Notes: generated from the letters alone by a model not told the origin. A stretch of DNA of 64,000 nucleotides from JBBSUQ01 sp964389755 (GCA_964389755.1 CAYMEW010000020.1:12951-76950); one strand, 5' to 3'. Shown: positions 26,856 through 35,811, counted from the first letter of the stretch. Numbers and translations are program-made.

Positions 26856-26863
26856 TAGTTTTG
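26856..26863 (+). promoter_or_regulatory. Candidate -7 box upstream of the 26895 gene
   Basis: TAGTTTTG is an exact match to TAnnTTTG, 31 bases before the start codon. No -33 TTG stands at the usual distance. Confidence 0.4.
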
Positions 26864-26894
26864 AGAGATATAAAACACATTTAATTTAACTTTT

Positions 26895-27815
26895 ATGAAA
26901 AAAATATTACTTTCTTTATCTCTTTTGTTAACTGCAGGTGCTGCATCCGCACAGGTTGATACGCTCTCTGAGTTTTTCACGGGATCGCTTGCAGTTTACC
27001 AGGTTGATGTAGCTGCTCCGGTTGACAGCGGTTACATTTCAGGTACAAACGTTTATGGTGATCTAGCGAAATTACAGCGTTTCGATCCGTCGCACGGTGT
27101 TACCGCTACAGGAGACATTACATCTATACTCCTTGCTCTTCCAATCAAAGTAGATGCAGGAGGTTCTTTCCAGGTAGGGATTTTCCCGGATAATGCCGGA
27201 GAGCCGAACATGCTTGCTCCGCTTGGTGCGGTATCCATTGACCTTGCTGATGTGGATACGGCAGTAGCTTCGTTTAACCTCATCGGTGATGGTACAAACC
27301 CGACTTTTTACAACGTTGCGGCAACATTTGCAACGCCGGTAGCTATTCCGTCAAGCGGTGTATTCTGGGTGGGTGTTGTTTTGCCTACTGGAGCTAACGA
27401 ACTGGCGATGTTCACAAACCAATCAGGTGATTTCCCGGATGCTTCAACGAACTCTGGTGAAGTATGGAGTGACGGTACCTTCTCTACTTATCCGAATGCC
27501 TGGGGAGCAGCTGCAACATTTGCAAACGCAATTTTCCCGGTAGTGAACTTTACAGGTGGTCCGGTAGGAGGCCTGAAAGAAAACGCGATTGAGGCGGTTG
27601 CTTACCCGAACCCGGCAAGTGATGTTCTGAACATCAAAATGGGCGAAAACGTGGAAGCGGTATCCATCATTTCCATGGACGGAAAAGTAGTTTCAACACA
27701 AGTTGTGAACGGAACAACTGTTAGCGTACCGGTTGCTGATCTGAACGCAGGAGTTTACTTCTACGAAGTACAAACTGCAAACGGAACTGTACGTCACACA
27801 TTCGTGAAAAAATAA
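26895..27815 (+). CDS. Secreted T9SS-sorted protein of unknown function
   Basis: Encodes 306 residues. The signal peptide is MKKILLSLSLLLTAGAASAQ. The central domain (about 25-225) is an acidic, aromatic-poor beta sandwich of the kind found in Bacteroidota surface proteins. The C-terminal domain (about 235-306) has EAVAYPNPASDVLNIKMGE, VPVADLNAGVYFYEVQTANG and a final HTFVKK, a standard type A T9SS sorting signal. It is a cell-surface or secreted protein with unknown ligand. It has a short leader with a -7 box and a strong terminator, suggesting a well-expressed monocistron. Confidence 0.85.
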   Translation: MKKILLSLSLLLTAGAASAQVDTLSEFFTGSLAVYQVDVAAPVDSGYISGTNVYGDLAKLQRFDPSHGVTATGDITSILLALPIKVDAGGSFQVGIFPDNAGEPNMLAPLGAVSIDLADVDTAVASFNLIGDGTNPTFYNVAATFATPVAIPSSGVFWVGVVLPTGANELAMFTNQSGDFPDASTNSGEVWSDGTFSTYPNAWGAAATFANAIFPVVNFTGGPVGGLKENAIEAVAYPNPASDVLNIKMGENVEAVSIISMDGKVVSTQVVNGTTVSVPVADLNAGVYFYEVQTANGTVRHTFVKK

Positions 27816-27833
27816 TTGATTTTAATGAATCAG

Positions 27834-27868
27834 AAAAGGGAAGGTTTTCAAAACCTTCCCTTTTTTTA
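27834..27868 (+). terminator. Terminator after the T9SS protein
   Basis: Perfect AAGGGAAGGTTTT/AAAACCTTCCCTT inverted repeat with a one-base loop and a seven-T tail. Confidence 0.92.
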
Positions 27869-27908
27869 TATCAACAGGTGCCGCTAAATTATATCGATTT
27901 GGTTGTGT

Positions 27909-28253
27909 CTAACCCCTTGAGTCCGGGAAACCATCGGCATCTTTATCGGAGACATGCCTGCTCTTTTCCGCCTTTTCATCTTTTAGTTGCTTTTGATCAG
28001 CTTCACAGCAATCTTTTGGTTTCTTTTCGTAGCGCGTGCGGTATTGTTCCGAACTGTACCCATAGCTGGATGCCTCTCGCTTTTCAGGATCTTCGTTTCC
28101 GACGTTGTGTTTAACTGATTCGCTTTTCGGTGATATCGTTTTGCGTTCGCGCATTGGGTCGCTGTTATCGTTTTCCGAATTTTGGCTTCCGCTTCCCGGT
28201 GTGAAACCTGACTGTTTTTCCCGGCCTCGATGTGCTTCGTTATTTGCTTTCAT
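27909..28253 (-). CDS. Small hydrophilic, probably disordered protein
   Basis: Encodes 114 residues (MKANNEAHRGREKQSG...) with almost no hydrophobic residues. It is rich in Glu, Lys, Ser, Asp and Gly, with KKPKDCCEADQ in the middle and a DxDxDG-like end, SDKDADGFPDS. It resembles the small stress-associated disordered proteins that many Bacteroidota carry. No family is recognised. It lies on the same strand as the 45-residue basic protein just upstream, which has a similar start and composition. Confidence 0.45.
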   Translation of the reverse strand: MKANNEAHRGREKQSGFTPGSGSQNSENDNSDPMRERKTISPKSESVKHNVGNEDPEKREASSYGYSSEQYRTRYEKKPKDCCEADQKQLKDEKAEKSRHVSDKDADGFPDSRG

Positions 28254-28394
28254 GGTGTTTGTTTTTGAGTTCTCAAGGATTAGTTCTCAAAAGGAGTGCC
28301 TTTATTATTAAATGACTGATTTAATAGGACTTATTTATCATGTATTAGAGGCAGATGAGGAAAGGCAGAAACAAAAAAGGTAAATTTATACGCA

Positions 28395-28430
28395 CTAAAA
28401 AAGCCTTTCCACGAATTGAAAAGGCTTTTT
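28395..28430 (-). terminator. Terminator of the 45-residue gene
   Basis: AAAAGCCTTTTC/GGAAAGGCTTTT hairpin, read on the minus strand and followed by a T run, 21 bases beyond the stop at 28452. Confidence 0.8.
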
Positions 28431-28451
28431 ATAGTTGCAGGCGGAAAAAAA

Positions 28452-28589
28452 TTAACGCGTTGAACGTGTTTTTCCAGGTGCCTGAGACTCTTTTCCTGAG
28501 CTGCGGGAAGGCGTAGAGGGTTGTTTTTTCTGTGTGTCCGTTCCTTTTTTCGGAGCATGTTCCTGTTGTTTTTGATTTTCTCTTTTCAT
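28452..28589 (-). CDS. Very small basic hydrophilic protein (45 residues)
   Basis: Translates as MKRENQKQQEHAPKKGTDTQ followed by a Lys/Ser/Thr/Pro-rich tail ending KTRSTR. The composition is almost entirely polar, like small disordered or nucleic-acid-associated proteins. A perfect terminator directly downstream supports a real short transcript. It is a possible functional partner of the disordered protein at 27909. Function unknown. Confidence 0.45.
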   Translation of the reverse strand: MKRENQKQQEHAPKKGTDTQKKQPSTPSRSSGKESQAPGKTRSTR

Positions 28590-29038
28590 GACTTATAATT
28601 TTAAAATGATTTCGCAGAACACAGTTCAAATTAAAATCCAATACATTAATTAGTTGATAATCAAATATATAATTTGGTGTGTTAGATTTTAATTGCGGAC
28701 ATTTTTACCGGATGCGTACGCGGCTTACACGAAATACCTGCGGGCACGAAAATTGATAAATGGAAAAAGTTGATTTTACAGCTGGATGATACGAACCGCG
28801 CGAAAATTTTTGTCGAAATTCCCGATCCAAGTCGGTACTGAAGTTCAAACCGGTAAAAAGAAAAATTATTTTCAAAATTTTCGGGATATACAATTGCCTT
28901 TTGACTAAGCGATTAAGTGCGAATAGCCGTTATAAAACGGTTATGAAAAGGCTATTTTCTGCTGCCTGTGTGGCAACCTTTCAGGCTCAACGAAAGTCTT
29001 TCCTGTGAAAACTTTAAAATCCAAAACCAAATTCTCTT
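28590..29038. other. Intergenic region, about 450 bp
   Basis: AT-rich region between the 45-residue gene and the delta-60 protein. I see a TATATTTG (minus) that could serve the small gene, and a 21-codon ATG frame at 28942-29007 that resembles a truncated signal peptide. Nothing else is recognisable. Confidence 0.5.
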
Positions 29039-30754
29039 ATGAAAAACTTTACCCAGTTTTTACAGAAGCACCGGCATGCCCAAATTGTCAGAAACTCCTT
29101 TCTTTTAGGCAGTTTTGCAGGAGCGATTGGCTTGCAGCTTTCCGCACAAAATGTGAGTGTAGACAGCACTTTTGGCGTGAATGGTTACATTCCTTACGGT
29201 ACCTCCGGAAATTATATGGAAAACAAGGGCGAGGGAAATCGCTCTGTGATTCAGCCGGACGGCAAGATCATTGTGGCGATGGACCAGCACAACCCGAATC
29301 AGTCGGACCTGTTCTTTTACACCTACCGTTACAATGCCGACGGAACGCCGGATGTGACCTTCGGGGATAATGGCGTATCCCGCATCTTTACAGGAGATCA
29401 GTCAAAAAACAAAGACATTCGTCTGCATGAAGATGGCAAGATCATCGTAACCGGACAAAGTGAATATTGCGTAAACGGAGTTTGTGGTGCGTCACAACTT
29501 GTCGTTATGCGCCTTAAACACGATGGAAGTCTCGACAGCACATTTGCCACCGACGGGATTTTGCTAACGTCCGAAATCTTCGGTACACAGGGAAGTTATG
29601 CGATCCCGGAACGCATCAGCATCACATCGGATGGGAAATATTTGCTTGCCGGCAGGGGACCAGGTTCAGAACCTTTTGTTGCCCGATTGAATTATGACGG
29701 CACGAAAGACCTGAGCTTCGCGACGCAGGGTGTCTACAGCGATGGGGATTTTCACGCCATCCTGTCGGATTTTACAACGGATGCAACGGGAAATATTTAT
29801 GGTTTGACCCAGATGAGTAATTTTCCGGATACCAGTAACCTGAGAGATACACGGATATTTAAACTCACGCCTGACGGCGTACTCGATGTGAGCTATGGAA
29901 CCTCCGGTCGTAGAACGATCGATATTGGAAATTATGAATATCCGAAGGCCTGTGCGGTTCGTTCGGATGGAAAACTGGTTGTCACCGGGTATATCGAATC
30001 CAAATTGTCGGATGGTTCTAGCGGATACGGGATTAATGATAAAGGATATGTTTCGATCCTGAACACGGATGGAAGTAACAGTTCCCTCACGCCACAGGGA
30101 TTTGTTATGTTCGAGGTTGCCGGAGAAAATACCACCTTTATACACTCGCTTTTGCTTACGGAGGACGACAAAATGCTGATCGGTGGCCGAACGATTGAGA
30201 AAGTTTCCGGAAATTACATTGAAAAAGCATTCCTGGCCTACCTGGAAGAGGATGTAACTTCCGACCTTTCCTTTAATGGAAATGGCACCATGCTTTTCGA
30301 TTACGGACAGCATTCGTCAATTGGTGCGCTGGCTTGCTTCCGGGATATTGACCTAACTGCGGACGGCGGTATTCTCATGACCGGTTACCGCAATCCCATT
30401 TCAGGAAATACCAGAAGTTCGTTATTCCTGTTGAAATTGAATGGTTTTGCTCCACAAAGCACCCTGGAATTAAGTACGCTTAGCGAGAATACGATTGAAA
30501 GCCTATTTTATCCCAACCCGTGGCAAGCACAGTCCAGACTGGACGTTACCCTGAACGCAGATACGCAACTTTCACTCAAGCTTGTAGATGCTTCAGGCAG
30601 ATTCGTTCACAACTTCCTGGATTCAGAAGCCTTTTCAGCCGGTGCGCATTCCATTGCACTCGACCGGCCTGCCGGCGTTCCGGGCGGAACTTATTTACTC
30701 GTATTGACCAGTTCAACAGGTGGCAACTCAGTTTATCGCGTAACACTCAAATAA
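29039..30754 (+). CDS. Delta-60 repeat beta-propeller protein with T9SS sorting domain
   Basis: Secreted protein of 571 residues. The N-terminus MKNFTQFLQKHRHAQIVRNS precedes a hydrophobic signal region ending LSAQ. Repeats of the delta-60 type run from about residue 40 to 470 (patterns such as DSTFGVNGY, VIQPDGKIIVA, LHEDGKIIVTGQS, ITSDGKYLLAGRG and LTADGGILMTGYR), predicting a beta-propeller. The C-terminal about 75 residues (SLFYPNPWQAQSRLDVTLNA ... VYRVTLK) are a T9SS type A sorting domain. Such proteins are surface-exposed. The ligand is unknown. Confidence 0.9.
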   Translation: MKNFTQFLQKHRHAQIVRNSFLLGSFAGAIGLQLSAQNVSVDSTFGVNGYIPYGTSGNYMENKGEGNRSVIQPDGKIIVAMDQHNPNQSDLFFYTYRYNADGTPDVTFGDNGVSRIFTGDQSKNKDIRLHEDGKIIVTGQSEYCVNGVCGASQLVVMRLKHDGSLDSTFATDGILLTSEIFGTQGSYAIPERISITSDGKYLLAGRGPGSEPFVARLNYDGTKDLSFATQGVYSDGDFHAILSDFTTDATGNIYGLTQMSNFPDTSNLRDTRIFKLTPDGVLDVSYGTSGRRTIDIGNYEYPKACAVRSDGKLVVTGYIESKLSDGSSGYGINDKGYVSILNTDGSNSSLTPQGFVMFEVAGENTTFIHSLLLTEDDKMLIGGRTIEKVSGNYIEKAFLAYLEEDVTSDLSFNGNGTMLFDYGQHSSIGALACFRDIDLTADGGILMTGYRNPISGNTRSSLFLLKLNGFAPQSTLELSTLSENTIESLFYPNPWQAQSRLDVTLNADTQLSLKLVDASGRFVHNFLDSEAFSAGAHSIALDRPAGVPGGTYLLVLTSSTGGNSVYRVTLK

Positions 30755-30782
30755 CGGTTAATTCTCTCATACAATGTGTAAG

Positions 30783-30810
30783 CCCGGGACTTTTAGTTCC
30801 GGGTTTTTTC
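30783..30810. terminator. Bidirectional terminator between convergent genes
   Basis: CCCGGGAC/GTTCCGGG-type hairpin followed by TTTTTT on the plus strand, placed between convergent stops at 30754 and 30821. Confidence 0.75.
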
Positions 30811-30820
30811 ATTCACTGGG

Positions 30821-31888
30821 TCAGGCTTTGTTATAATATTTTTTGCGAAGCCAGAATGCCACATTTACAAGTGCGATCAGTGCGGGAACTTCGACCAACG
30901 GTCCGATCACACCAGCGAAGGCTTCCCCGCTGTTAATCCCGAACACACCGATCGCCACCGCAATGGCCAGTTCGAAATTATTCCCGGCGGCCGTAAAAGC
31001 GATCGACGCATTCTTCGAGTAATCCGCACCGAGGCGTTTGGCGATGAAAAAACTGATCAGGAACATCAGTATGAAATAGATGAGCAGTGGAAGTGCAATC
31101 CGTAAAACATCCATCGGTATGCGCACGATCAGGTTGCCTTTCAGGCTGAACATCACTAAAATGGTGAAAAGTAATGCCACAAGTGTGACAGGAGAAATAA
31201 GCGGGAGAAAACGGTTCCGGAACCAGTGCTCACCTTTCGCACGGATCACCAGGAAGCGCGTGAAAATGCCCATGAAAAACGGTATTCCAAGATAAATGGC
31301 CACACTTTCCGCAATTTTTCCAATGGTGATGTTCACTTCGAAACCTTTCAGACCAAATAATGGTGGCAAAAGAGTAATGAAAACCCAGGCGTAAATACTG
31401 TAAAAAAGCACCTGGAAGACACTGTTAACGGCAACCAGTCCTGCGGCGTACTCCCGGTTTCCGTCGGCGAGTTCGTTCCAGACGATCACCATGGCGATGC
31501 AGCGCGCAAGGCCGATCAGGATCAGTCCTGTCATGTATTCCGGATAATCGTGCAGGAAAAGAATGGCAAGCGCAAACATCAGCACCGGCCCGATGAACCA
31601 GTTCAACGTAATGGATGCCAGAAGGATGCGCGTGTTTTTGAATACCGTTCCCATTTTCGAATAGTTGACTTTCGTCAATGGCGGATACATCATTAAAATG
31701 AGCCCGATTGCAAGGGGAACATTCGTGGTTCCACTTGAAAAGGAATTGATGAAGTCAGCACTTCCGGGAATAAAATATCCGATCGAAATGCCGACCGTCA
31801 TTGCCAGCAGGATCCAAAGCGTGAGAAAGCGATCTAAAAAACCGAGCTTTTTGCGACTCCGGGCGGGTGTACAATTGGTGACAGACAT
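30821..31888 (-). CDS. acr3: ACR3-family arsenite efflux permease
   Basis: Inner-membrane arsenite antiporter of 355 residues with ten hydrophobic segments. The ACR3 signature LARCIAMVIVWNELADG contains the conserved catalytic Cys. VPLAIGLILMMYPPL and the AFTAAGNNFELAIAVAIG block are also typical. It exports As(III) produced by the reductase encoded just upstream (9-base gap). Third gene of the arsR-arsC-acr3 operon. Confidence 0.95.
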   Translation of the reverse strand: MSVTNCTPARSRKKLGFLDRFLTLWILLAMTVGISIGYFIPGSADFINSFSSGTTNVPLAIGLILMMYPPLTKVNYSKMGTVFKNTRILLASITLNWFIGPVLMFALAILFLHDYPEYMTGLILIGLARCIAMVIVWNELADGNREYAAGLVAVNSVFQVLFYSIYAWVFITLLPPLFGLKGFEVNITIGKIAESVAIYLGIPFFMGIFTRFLVIRAKGEHWFRNRFLPLISPVTLVALLFTILVMFSLKGNLIVRIPMDVLRIALPLLIYFILMFLISFFIAKRLGADYSKNASIAFTAAGNNFELAIAVAIGVFGINSGEAFAGVIGPLVEVPALIALVNVAFWLRKKYYNKA

Positions 31889-31897
31889 AGTAATTGC

Positions 31898-32512
31898 TTA
31901 TTTAACGAATGAAAATGCGTAAAGTGTTTCCAGGGCAACCTGTAGACAACAGTTGGCGTATTTTTGACTTTCCAGCGATGTGTGATCGAATGATCCGGGG
32001 TCTTCGTAAGGTAAGCCAATCCGAAGTTCAGCACCGGGGATATGGGGGCAATTGGTATCGGCTTCACTACAGGTCATAATCGCCGCGAACGCATTTTGCG
32101 GATTCTCCGGGTGGTCGTAGCGTTTTGAAAAACACGTTCCTGCAGAAGTGTCGTCCGAACCGAAAAACTGATACACCGGGTTGTCGGAGTCACTCACTTT
32201 CCGCATCACCACGCCGGCCTGATCCAGTGCCGAAATGACATTGGTATTAAGCGCACTGGCGACTGTTCCACCGGAATAGGTATGGATATTCGGGAGTTCA
32301 TAAAAACCGGCTACAAGTTTCGCCCAAATCTGCCCGAAGTGACTTCTGCGCGAATTATGCGTACAGATGTAGACGAGTTGTACGACGTCGCCCCGGCTGT
32401 GTTTTTCCGAAATATAATTCCCGATTGTCGATAGCAACGTTTTCCGGTCATCCGGTATACGGTCGAATTGCGTGGTGAGCACTTCGAGGTAATGTCTTAG
32501 TTTAGAATACAT
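31898..32512 (-). CDS. Arsenate reductase, low-molecular-weight phosphatase type
   Basis: Encodes 204 residues with an LMW-PTP fold. The P-loop CTHNSRR is at residues 50-56 (CX5R). It reduces As(V) to As(III), most likely thioredoxin-coupled. It is longer than classical ArsC (about 135 residues), as is common for the Bacteroidota form beside acr3, with extra segments such as QFFGSDDTSAGTCFSKRYDH. Middle gene of the ars operon, between arsR (24-base gap) and acr3. Function follows from motif and context. Confidence 0.85.
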   Translation of the reverse strand: MYSKLRHYLEVLTTQFDRIPDDRKTLLSTIGNYISEKHSRGDVVQLVYICTHNSRRSHFGQIWAKLVAGFYELPNIHTYSGGTVASALNTNVISALDQAGVVMRKVSDSDNPVYQFFGSDDTSAGTCFSKRYDHPENPQNAFAAIMTCSEADTNCPHIPGAELRIGLPYEDPGSFDHTSLESQKYANCCLQVALETLYAFSFVK

Positions 32513-32536
32513 TTAGCTTGGATAAAACACTTGGAC

Positions 32537-32866
32537 TTAGCAGCACTGATCCTGGTTTTCCAGTGTTTGCGTGAAGTTTGTAAAATAGTTTTGCAACTGT
32601 GCGAAGGTCTTTTTTTCGAGGCAATAACAAACCGCGTTACCGGTGATATTTCCTTTGATCAGTCCGGCATTTTTCAATTCTTTGAGGTGTTGCGAGATCG
32701 TTGGCTGTGCCAGTGGAAGTTCGTTCACAATATCTCCGCAGATGCAGGCATCCGTACGTAGCAGGAATTCAATAATAGCAATGCGTGCAGGATGCGCAAT
32801 GGCCTTGAGCAACGATGCCATCTGATTTTGCTCTGCTGTGAAAAGCGCCGTTTTCGTTATCCCCAT
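32537..32866 (-). CDS. arsR: ArsR/SmtB-family repressor
   Basis: Winged-helix repressor of 109 residues. The recognition region is LAQPTISQHLKELKNAGLIK, with the wing ITGNAVCYCLE. A metal-sensing site is suggested by cysteines in the DACICGD segment near helix 3 and by the C-terminal CC. It should repress the arsR-arsC-acr3 operon until arsenite or antimonite binds. The imperfect palindrome just upstream is the probable operator. Confidence 0.9.
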   Translation of the reverse strand: MGITKTALFTAEQNQMASLLKAIAHPARIAIIEFLLRTDACICGDIVNELPLAQPTISQHLKELKNAGLIKGNITGNAVCYCLEKKTFAQLQNYFTNFTQTLENQDQCC

Positions 32867-32879
32867 TTTTTATTTGTTT

Positions 32880-32895
32880 ATTGCAATATTACGAT
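32880..32895. promoter_or_regulatory. Probable ArsR operator
   Basis: ATTGCAATATTACGAT is an imperfect palindrome (6 of 8 positions per half) that begins 14 bases upstream of the arsR start, in the AT-rich promoter. ArsR-family repressors bind such ATTG-type dyads. Only position and symmetry support it. Confidence 0.4.
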
Positions 32896-32948
32896 AAATA
32901 AAAATATACGAGATGGAATTTGGAAAATTTAACCTGCCGACAAATTCC

Positions 32949-33335
32949 TTACATGTAAAATACGTTGAATTTATGTCCGTCCGGATCCGTAAAAACGCAG
33001 CCGTAATAATTGTTTCCGAATGTTTCGGAAGGGGAGATGATAGTTCCGCCGGCTTTTCTGACTTCCTGTTCCCACTGGTCCACTTCCGCCTTACTTTCGG
33101 CCGCAAGCGTGAACACCACTTCGTTCCCGTTTTTCAGGTCGGCAACTTCGCCTTTCACGTTCGACTTTAAAACAGCTTCCAGGAAAAAGTGAATTATGAA
33201 ATCGTCTGTTCCGACACAAAAACTGGTCAGTTCATCGGATGATCCGTTGGGTTTAAACCCGATTTCCGTATAGAACTTCGTCGTTCGGGCGAGGTCTTTA
33301 ACGGTCAGGTTAGCCCATATCTTTTTTGTTTTCAT
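32949..33335 (-). CDS. VOC-family (glyoxalase/bleomycin-resistance-like) protein
   Basis: Vicinal-oxygen-chelate fold of 128 residues with paired beta-alpha-beta-beta-beta modules: KIWANLTVKDLARTTKFYTE at the N-terminus and NNYYGCVFTDPDGHKFNVFYM at the C-terminus. The usual first metal His is not obvious. This places it in the large group of VOC proteins of unknown substrate. It lies upstream of the ars operon on the same strand but is separated by the operator region, so it is probably independent. Confidence 0.8.
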   Translation of the reverse strand: MKTKKIWANLTVKDLARTTKFYTEIGFKPNGSSDELTSFCVGTDDFIIHFFLEAVLKSNVKGEVADLKNGNEVVFTLAAESKAEVDQWEQEVRKAGGTIISPSETFGNNYYGCVFTDPDGHKFNVFYM

Positions 33336-33425
33336 GTGTTTGCATTTTGAGAGTTCAACTACCGAAAGTATAAAAAAAGATCATGTCGGAAGTTTTATAG
33401 ATCAGGTGAAATGCCGGTTTTAAAA

Positions 33426-33695
33426 TTAGTGCCCTTCGGTTCCGTCTTCATGCCAGAATTCAATAACGAAGTCGCTCCCGCTATTGAAATCAAAGCCAGT
33501 AAAATCACATGAATAGTTGTCGCCAAAAAATTTGATTCCGTCTGCTAGTTCGTAATGGGTGTCTAGTCCCAAATCTTCCTGGTCAAACAGGTGAGGTTTA
33601 ACGTCAAATTGACATTCTCTGAAACTTCCGCATCCTATTTCCCGGAGATAATCGGATTCCCTTTCATAGCATCCGAACTTTACAAGGTTACCACT
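33426..33695 (-). pseudogene. 5'-truncated SUKH (SMI1/KNR4)-like immunity fragment
   Basis: About 89 codons are open on the minus strand with no start codon and a stop upstream at 33696-33698. The C-terminal GIKFFGDNYSCDFTGFDFNS and DFVIEFWHEDG have the character of the end of SMI1/KNR4 (SUKH) proteins, common immunity proteins of toxin systems. The N-terminal half is missing, so this looks like a decayed gene. It sits just downstream of the AT-rich DKNYY gene. Family assignment is moderate; truncation is clear. Confidence 0.5.
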
Positions 33696-33705
33696 TTAGC
33701 CTCTG

Positions 33706-34353
33706 TTAGTAGCTTAGTTCTTTTTCAAGTTCGTTAAACCAATCTTGTTTCAACTGATTTTTAATATGTTTTACCGTAACACGCTCACCAAATTGGAAAT
33801 AACCATTCTTGTCTTTAGCTATAGAGGTAAATCTGGAAGATGCTTTGAATGTTTCACTATCTGCATCTAGTTTTCCGCCTCTGAAATGATATATAGCAGA
33901 ATGGTGTTTTGCAAATTCATCATTTAGCATCTTGAAACCGGATGTGTCTCCAGAAAATAGATACAGATAGCCCCCATCGCACATCGCGTAATAGTTATAA
34001 ATGTTGTTTTCATCCGCGTAAAAAGTAGCGCCAAGTGATTTGAATGTATTGGTGTCAATTACTTTGTTTAGTGCAGTTGAATCTTTCAAATTAGTAATGA
34101 ACTTATTAGGACATATTTTGTCCTCACCTTTTAACTTGCCCTCTTTAAACACATAATCAGGCCGCGTTGGAAATCCAATTTCTCCATCCACATTTGTATA
34201 TAATCCGCATTCTAGCTTTCTCCATCCGCACGGATTTTCCGAAGACTTCACCTCTATATTTTCATTATTTGAAGTATGTGTTTGATTATTACATCCGAGG
34301 ATAATAGTGCTTATTATTAATATGATGAGTATGTTTTTTGTCAATCTGTCCAT
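33706..34353 (-). CDS. DKNYY-type lipoprotein
   Basis: Lipoprotein of 215 residues. The signal is MDRLTKNILIILIISTIILG with the lipobox cysteine right after it. The body holds DKNYY-like repeats (IDTNTFKSLGATFYADENNI, FKMLNDEFAKHHSAIYHFRG, FKASSRFTSIAKDKNGYFQF), which occur in surface or polymorphic-toxin-associated proteins. Function is unknown. The gene is much richer in A/T-ending codons than its neighbours, suggesting recent acquisition. Confidence 0.7.
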   Translation of the reverse strand: MDRLTKNILIILIISTIILGCNNQTHTSNNENIEVKSSENPCGWRKLECGLYTNVDGEIGFPTRPDYVFKEGKLKGEDKICPNKFITNLKDSTALNKVIDTNTFKSLGATFYADENNIYNYYAMCDGGYLYLFSGDTSGFKMLNDEFAKHHSAIYHFRGGKLDADSETFKASSRFTSIAKDKNGYFQFGERVTVKHIKNQLKQDWFNELEKELSY

Positions 34354-34638
34354 TGCTACTAACTTGTATATATATATGCAATTAATCTATTTGCAACCGG
34401 TTAAATCGGATATTAACATTTCTTGAAAAGTGGTCTCAGCCGGTTAATTGAAAATGAAGAAGCCAGCGTAGAAAACATCATTCTCGTTCTGTTTCTCACT
34501 CTGGCTATGTGTGCAATTAGGTACAGAAATAGAACCAAGAGTAATATCCTGTCATAAAACTGTCAGAAAGAAAAATCAGAATGGGGTAAAAACAAAATGA
34601 GAAGCGTCATTCTCATTCTGCTTCTCATTCCGTTTTTG
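34354..34638. other. AT-rich intergenic region next to tRNA-Leu
   Basis: Contains two similar stretches (around 34488 and 34603) of the type TCATTCTCGTTCTG/TCATTCTCATTCTG. The second lies just beyond the 3' end of the tRNA. They could be remnants of an integration event. No gene is visible. Confidence 0.4.
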
Positions 34639-34720
34639 TGCCCAGGACTGGACTCGAACCAGCACACCTTGCGGCGCCGCCGCCTGAAGACGGTGCGTCT
34701 ACCAATTTCGCCACCTGGGC
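34639..34720 (-). tRNA. tRNA-Leu (anticodon CAG)
   Basis: Type II tRNA of 82 nt. The acceptor stem is GCCCAGG/CCTGGGC. The D-arm contains TGGCGAAATTGGTAGACGCA. The anticodon arm is CCGTC-TTCAGGC-GGCGG with anticodon CAG, followed by a variable arm and the T-arm with GTTCGAGTCC. The discriminator is A and CCA is not encoded. It reads CUG leucine codons. Confidence 0.95.
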
Positions 34721-34857
34721 TCGCTTTCGCGGGTACAAATCTACAATATTTTTCAATAAGTACACACTTCGATTTACAGAATTTATTTTTACTGCCGCAA
34801 TAGCATTGGATAACTACAGCCAAATACTTAATTTGCACCGGATTTACTCAGATCAAA

Positions 34858-35811
34858 ATGGCACAAAAAAAAGTGTACGACAAGCCAACGCAGGAAAATA
34901 CGGGCTTCGGGAAGAACTCACTGAACACGGGCGGACGGTTTTTTACCAAAGACGGCAAACCGAACGTGGTACGTCGCGGAATGTCCTGGTTCAACCGCAC
35001 AAGCTGGTACCACAGCATGCTCGAAATGTCGCGCTGGAAATTCCTGTTCATTCTCCTGCTTTTCTATGCGCTGATCAACCTCGTTTTTGCGGCTATTTAC
35101 TTTATGATCGGGGTGGAATACCTGAACGGCATCCATTCGGAAACGGTTCTCGAACGCTTCGCCGGGGCGTATTTTTTCAGTGCACAAACCTTTACCACCG
35201 TCGGTTATGGACATATCAGCCCGACCGGATTTTTGGCCAGTTCGGTGGCAGCGTCCGAAGCGCTCGTCGGGTTGCTCAGTTTTGCGATCGCAACCGGTTT
35301 GTTCTACGCACGTTTCAGTATGCCCAAAGCGCACCTGCGATTCTCGGAAAATGCACTCATCGCTCCGTATGGCGACGGCATGGCGCTCATGTTCCGCATG
35401 GTTCCCTTCAAAAACAATAACCTCACGGATGCCGAAGTGAAAATGACACTCGGAATGAGCATCCTGCAAAACGGGGTGCCGGTGAATCGATTCTATCAGC
35501 TCACGACGGAGTTCAGTCGCGTTAATTCGCTGAGTCTTAGCTGGACGGTCGTGCACCCGATCACGGAGGAAAGCCCGCTTTACGGAATGAACGAAACCGA
35601 TTTTCTGTCGGCCTCCGGCGAATTACTTGTTTTCGTCACCGCTTTTGATGAAATGTACAGTTCCACGGTGGCGGCTAAAACGTCGTATGTGTTCGAGGAG
35701 ATCGTTTACGGTGCGCGCTTTGACATGATGTACGGAAGAGACGAGTCGAATAGGCATACGCTCATTCAGCTGGATAAACTCAATGCGTTTACGCGCATCC
35801 CGATGAATTGA
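34858..35811 (+). CDS. KirBac-type inward-rectifier potassium channel
   Basis: Encodes 317 residues. A slide-helix region WFNRTSWYHSMLEMSRWKFL precedes TM1 (about 61-85), then the pore helix and selectivity filter TVGYG at 114-118, and TM2 (about 125-150). The C-terminal cytoplasmic immunoglobulin-like domain (about 155-300) includes FRMVPFKNNNLTDAEVKMTL and LTTEFSRVNSLSLSWTVVHP. This is the canonical prokaryotic Kir architecture. It would pass K+ and be gated by cytoplasmic ligands or lipids. It stands alone. Confidence 0.95.
   Translation: MAQKKVYDKPTQENTGFGKNSLNTGGRFFTKDGKPNVVRRGMSWFNRTSWYHSMLEMSRWKFLFILLLFYALINLVFAAIYFMIGVEYLNGIHSETVLERFAGAYFFSAQTFTTVGYGHISPTGFLASSVAASEALVGLLSFAIATGLFYARFSMPKAHLRFSENALIAPYGDGMALMFRMVPFKNNNLTDAEVKMTLGMSILQNGVPVNRFYQLTTEFSRVNSLSLSWTVVHPITEESPLYGMNETDFLSASGELLVFVTAFDEMYSSTVAAKTSYVFEEIVYGARFDMMYGRDESNRHTLIQLDKLNAFTRIPMN

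Noticed and set aside
28942..29007. 21-codon frame resembling a truncated signal peptide before the delta-60 gene
   Set aside because: Too short, no ribosome-binding support, and no continuation.
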